In this document: in pieces, positions 61,640 to 64,000 of the stretch
Layout: the number at the start of each line of letters is the position of its first letter
Position numbering within the stretch: position 1 is the first letter of the stretch
NCBI GenBank assembly: GCA_044232905.1
Contig: JBIIKZ010000002.1
Location: forward strand, 1-64,000
Direction of reading: 5' to 3'
DNA: 64,000 nucleotides
From: CANHVK01 sp044232905
Lineage (GTDB): Bacteria; Bacteroidota; Bacteroidia; Flavobacteriales_D; Crocinitomicaceae
Program-made: the position numbers and the translations under genes
Notes under the pieces: generated by a model
What the model saw: the letters and a program-made list of their open reading frames with translations, nothing else
The model's database searches: none
Told to the model about the DNA's origin: nothing

Positions 61640-62467
61640 ATGAATAGACTAATTTTTCTTTTTATATTTTATCCTTTCATAAATTTCGCACAACAGGAAA
61701 ACAAAAACTCCTATGTAGGCTATATTACTACTGAAAATAAGCAGACTATTTCCTACCAACTCGTGTTTGAAATACAAATAGATAATTCAATTACTGGCGA
61801 ATCGATTACGGATATCTATGGAAAAGATAAAACCAAATCAATTATTACTGGTAATTATAATGCACAGAAAAACACTTTATCATTCAAAGAAATTCAAAAT
61901 TCTACCACAAAATCCAAAGCCTTAAAAGAGGAATTCTGTTTCATTGAAAGTCAGGATTTACAATTAAAAAAAATTGGAGATAAAGAAATTCTTACTGGTA
62001 AATTTAATGGCAGATTACCAAACGGTAGATTGTGTGCGAAAGGAAAAATATTCCTGACAAGCAAGGAAAATTCAATAATTGAACCGATAAATAAATCTTC
62101 ATTAGATTCAATATTAAATGCAAAACTTACATTTAAAACATTAGTAGCTAATAATTCGATTTCAATTCCATGGAAGTCAAAAACACTTAATTTTTATGTG
62201 TGGGATGGTTCAAACGAAGACAATGATGTAATATCCATCTATTATAACAACACCCTAATCCGAGAAAATATTATCCTAAAAAATAAAAAAGAACGTATAA
62301 CAATACCAATTACATCAAATTCCGAGAGTAAACTTAAAATTCAAGCGGTTTCGTTAGGTAAAGAAGGAAAAAACACCGTTAATCTTCTTTTTGTGGATAA
62401 TGAAACCATTTATCCCTTCATCTCTATTTTAATTCAAGGAGAAAGTGTCATTTTTGATTTAAAATAA
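61640..62467 (+). CDS. Exported protein of unknown function
   Basis: 275 residues. The signal peptide ends FINFA|QQ. The mature protein is beta-rich and polar (NSYVGYITTENKQTISYQLVF, DIYGKDKTKSIITGNY, PNGRLCAKGKIFL). The last third (ISIPWKSKTLNFYVWDGSNEDND, VISIYYNNTLIRENIIL) looks like a small C2/Ig-like domain. No named family is recognised. The start at 61640 is chosen for the signal peptide; the longer frame begins with TTG. Confidence 0.66.
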   Translation: MNRLIFLFIFYPFINFAQQENKNSYVGYITTENKQTISYQLVFEIQIDNSITGESITDIYGKDKTKSIITGNYNAQKNTLSFKEIQNSTTKSKALKEEFCFIESQDLQLKKIGDKEILTGKFNGRLPNGRLCAKGKIFLTSKENSIIEPINKSSLDSILNAKLTFKTLVANNSISIPWKSKTLNFYVWDGSNEDNDVISIYYNNTLIRENIILKNKKERITIPITSNSESKLKIQAVSLGKEGKNTVNLLFVDNETIYPFISILIQGESVIFDLK

Positions 62468-62495
62468 AAAAACCGCCAACTTTTCAGCTGACGGT
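62466..62495 (-). terminator. Rho-independent terminator after odhB
   Basis: On the minus strand ACCGTCAGCT pairs with AGTTGGCGGT (two G-U pairs) around a GAAA tetraloop (62472-62495), followed by T7. On the plus strand the same hairpin may end the unknown exported gene. Confidence 0.88.
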
Positions 62496-62503
62496 TTACT
62501 ATA

Positions 62504-62529
62504 TTGTCACATTGAGATTGTCGAAATGC
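62504..62529. repeat. Dispersed TCGAA-family repeat at the odhB 3' end
   Basis: TTGTCACATTGAGATTGTCG then AAATGC (62504-62529). It reaches the first base of the odhB stop codon. It aligns with the 57392-57416 copy: TTGTC-C-A-T-AG...TCGAA. Confidence 0.72.
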
Positions 62530-63791
62530 TATAATCCCAAAAGTACTGCTAAAGGATCTTTACCTCCGAATATCATTCTTTCTGGATTTTCTAACATCTC
62601 TTTCACTTTCACTAAGAATCCAACGGATTCCTTACCGTCAATGATTCTGTGGTCGTAGGAAAGCGCTACATACATGATTGGACGAATTTCAACCTTGCCA
62701 TTAATTGCTACTGGACGCTCAACAATATTGTGCATACCTAAAATGGCAGATTGAGGAGGATTAATAATAGGTGTAGATAACATAGATCCAAATACTCCAC
62801 CATTTGTAATGGTAAATGTTCCACCTGTCATATCATCTGGTGTGATTTTTCCATCACGTGCTTTAATTGCTAAACGCTTAATCTCGCGCTCAATTTCAGC
62901 CAATGTCAATTGCTCTGCATTACGAACTACAGGTACCATCAATCCTTTAGGAGAAGATACTGCAATTCCTATGTCTGCATAATTGTGAAAAATAATCTCA
63001 TTTCCATCAATTTGACCATTTACAGCTGGATACATATTTAAGGCTTCTGTCACTGCTTTTGTAAAGAAAGACATAAACCCTAAATTCACTTCGTGGAATT
63101 TTGCAAAACTATCTTTGTATTTCGCACGTAAATCCATAATTGGTTTCATATCCACCTCGTTGAAAGTAGTCAACATCGCTGTTTCGTTTTTCACAGCAAC
63201 TAAACGTTCTGCAATTTTACGACGCATCATCGACATTTTCTCACGCGATTGCTCACGTGTACCACCCCAACCTTGCGCAGCATCCGCAGATATACCAGCA
63301 GACATCGCCGCTACGACATCTTGTTTTGTTATACGGCCATCTTTCCCTGAAGCAGCTACTTTATTTGCAGGAATGTTATTCTCCGCCATAATTTTTGCAG
63401 CAGCAACAGAAGGTGTCCCACTTGCATACGATATTTTTTCGTTTACTGGATTTGGAGAAGGAGCTGTAGTTTTTGTTTCAACCGCTTTTGGCGCTTCTGC
63501 AACTGGTGCTTCTTCTTTAGCAGCAGGTGCGACATTTCCTTCTGGTCGAGCAGCAGAAGTATCAATCAAACAAACAACTTGTCCTACTTTTACTACATCT
63601 CCCTCTTCTGCTTTCAAGGTGATAATTCCACTTTGTTCTGCAGGTAATTCTAATGTTGCTTTATCTGAATCTACTTCAGCAATCGCTTGATCTTTTTCTA
63701 CGTAATCTCCATCCGATACCAACCAAGTTGCGATTTCTACTTCTGAAATCGATTCTCCTGGACTAGGTACTTTCATTTCTAATACTGACAT
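62529..63791 (-). CDS. odhB: Dihydrolipoyllysine-residue succinyltransferase (2-oxoglutarate dehydrogenase E2)
   Basis: 420 residues. The N-terminal lipoyl domain has the lipoylated Lys at 44 in DSDKATLE. The Ala/Pro-rich linker and peripheral-subunit-binding domain (SVAAAKIMAENNIPANKVAASGKDGRI) follow, then the catalytic domain with SYDHRIIDGKESVGFL. It forms the core of the 2-oxoglutarate dehydrogenase complex. The upstream gene is the 3' end of sucA, 21 bases away, so the E1-E2 pair is intact. Confidence 0.96.
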   Translation of the reverse strand: MSVLEMKVPSPGESISEVEIATWLVSDGDYVEKDQAIAEVDSDKATLELPAEQSGIITLKAEEGDVVKVGQVVCLIDTSAARPEGNVAPAAKEEAPVAEAPKAVETKTTAPSPNPVNEKISYASGTPSVAAAKIMAENNIPANKVAASGKDGRITKQDVVAAMSAGISADAAQGWGGTREQSREKMSMMRRKIAERLVAVKNETAMLTTFNEVDMKPIMDLRAKYKDSFAKFHEVNLGFMSFFTKAVTEALNMYPAVNGQIDGNEIIFHNYADIGIAVSSPKGLMVPVVRNAEQLTLAEIEREIKRLAIKARDGKITPDDMTGGTFTITNGGVFGSMLSTPIINPPQSAILGMHNIVERPVAINGKVEIRPIMYVALSYDHRIIDGKESVGFLVKVKEMLENPERMIFGGKDPLAVLLGL

Positions 63792-63812
63792 GCTATATTG
63801 GGTTTTATAGTG

Positions 63813-64000
63813 TTAATGTTTTGCATAATTAGTTGCATAGTGAAATAAATCATCATGCAATTTTTTCAATCTACGTTTGTGTAACGATGAAGATCCTTCT
63901 GCAGATGCTGCAGATGCTTGACGTGTTATTCCAATTAATGGTAAATGTCTTAATGTCATAGCTATGTGTCTCCAAGCACCCATGTTTTCAGGTTCTTCTT
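63813..64000 (-). CDS. sucA: 2-oxoglutarate dehydrogenase E1, C-terminal part (5' end outside window)
   Basis: Only the last 62 residues are visible, on the minus strand. They read EEPENMGAWRHI, then ITRQASAASAEGSSSLHKRR and end NYAKH with a TAA at 63813-63815. The EEPENMGAW motif and Ala/Ser-rich 'ASAASAEGS' turn are the standard end of the E1 subunit. It lies upstream of odhB in one transcript. The thiamine-diphosphate domains are outside the window. Confidence 0.9.
   Translation of the reverse strand, partial: EEPENMGAWRHIAMTLRHLPLIGITRQASAASAEGSSSLHKRRLKKLHDDLFHYATNYAKH

Noticed and set aside
63115..63690. Long ORF antisense to odhB
   Set aside because: A shadow of the Ala-rich odhB frame, with no recognisable protein pattern.

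Overview
This 64 kb window looks like chromosome from a low-GC Bacteroidota, most likely a Flavobacteriales relative (possibly Crocinitomicaceae, which is an inference). The signs are: type IX secretion and gliding genes (porZ, gldH, a secreted M43 protease with a C-terminal sorting domain); promoters with the TAnnTTTG box; an ExbB-ExbD-ExbD-TonB cluster; a three-gene succinate dehydrogenase (sdhC-sdhA-sdhB); bacillithiol-linked YtxJ; and signal peptides that nearly always put Gln at the +1 position. No phage, transposase, rRNA or CRISPR array was seen.

Layout. 1-2.3 kb: 3' end of dnaG, overlapping an MscS channel and a PAP2 phosphatase. 2.4-8.3 kb: a solute-binding lipoprotein, a 3'-5' exonuclease, two small sister lipoproteins, then pheS-ytxJ-glutamine cyclotransferase behind a mirror-symmetric divergent promoter. 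8.3-13.8 kb: trpS, thioredoxin, a DUF983 protein and the sdh operon. 13.8-19 kb: FucP-type sugar transporter, SCO1, pentapeptide-repeat protein, MmcQ/YjbR protein, TPR protein. 19-23.3 kb: TonB energising operon with a PstS-like lipoprotein. 23.5-30 kb: riboflavin synthase and the conserved run purE-dut-nucleotidyltransferase-TPR-DUF4292-EnvC-like.

30-43 kb: M43 protease, gpsA, acs, gldH-ricT, a flippase, crotonase, hemJ, a metallo-beta-lactamase fold hydrolase and TPR/membrane proteins. 43-48 kb: operon porZ-recO-ridA-TPR-methyltransferase. 48.0-48.3 kb: a tRNA-Arg(TCG) with a partial 5' duplication. 48.4-55.2 kb, the most accessory part: folD, a VapBC-like toxin-antitoxin pair whose 54-residue antitoxin is easily missed, a truncated LTA-synthase-like membrane protein, rlmN, an AAA/DUF4143 protein with decayed Walker motifs, and two glycosyltransferases. 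55-64 kb: M28 peptidase, a DUF2279 protein with no ATG, gatC, plsC-like, M42 peptidase, DUF6495, TM2 protein, and odhB with the 3' end of sucA.

Themes. Envelope energisation, lipoproteins and T9SS export dominate. A glutaminyl cyclase sits in the same window as eight predicted signal peptidase I substrates that begin with Gln, so the enzyme and its likely clients are seen together. Intergenic gaps are short. Many of them hold copies of dispersed repeats: a 14-bp AGTGACGAGTTAAG family, a TCGAAGT-type family, and an 18-bp CCCGATAGC palindrome. No clearly novel multi-gene system is evident. The best leads are the tRNA-Arg duplication, the hairpin abutting a start codon in the TonB operon, the pseudo-ATPase, and the repeat at the 5' end of the DUF2279 gene.
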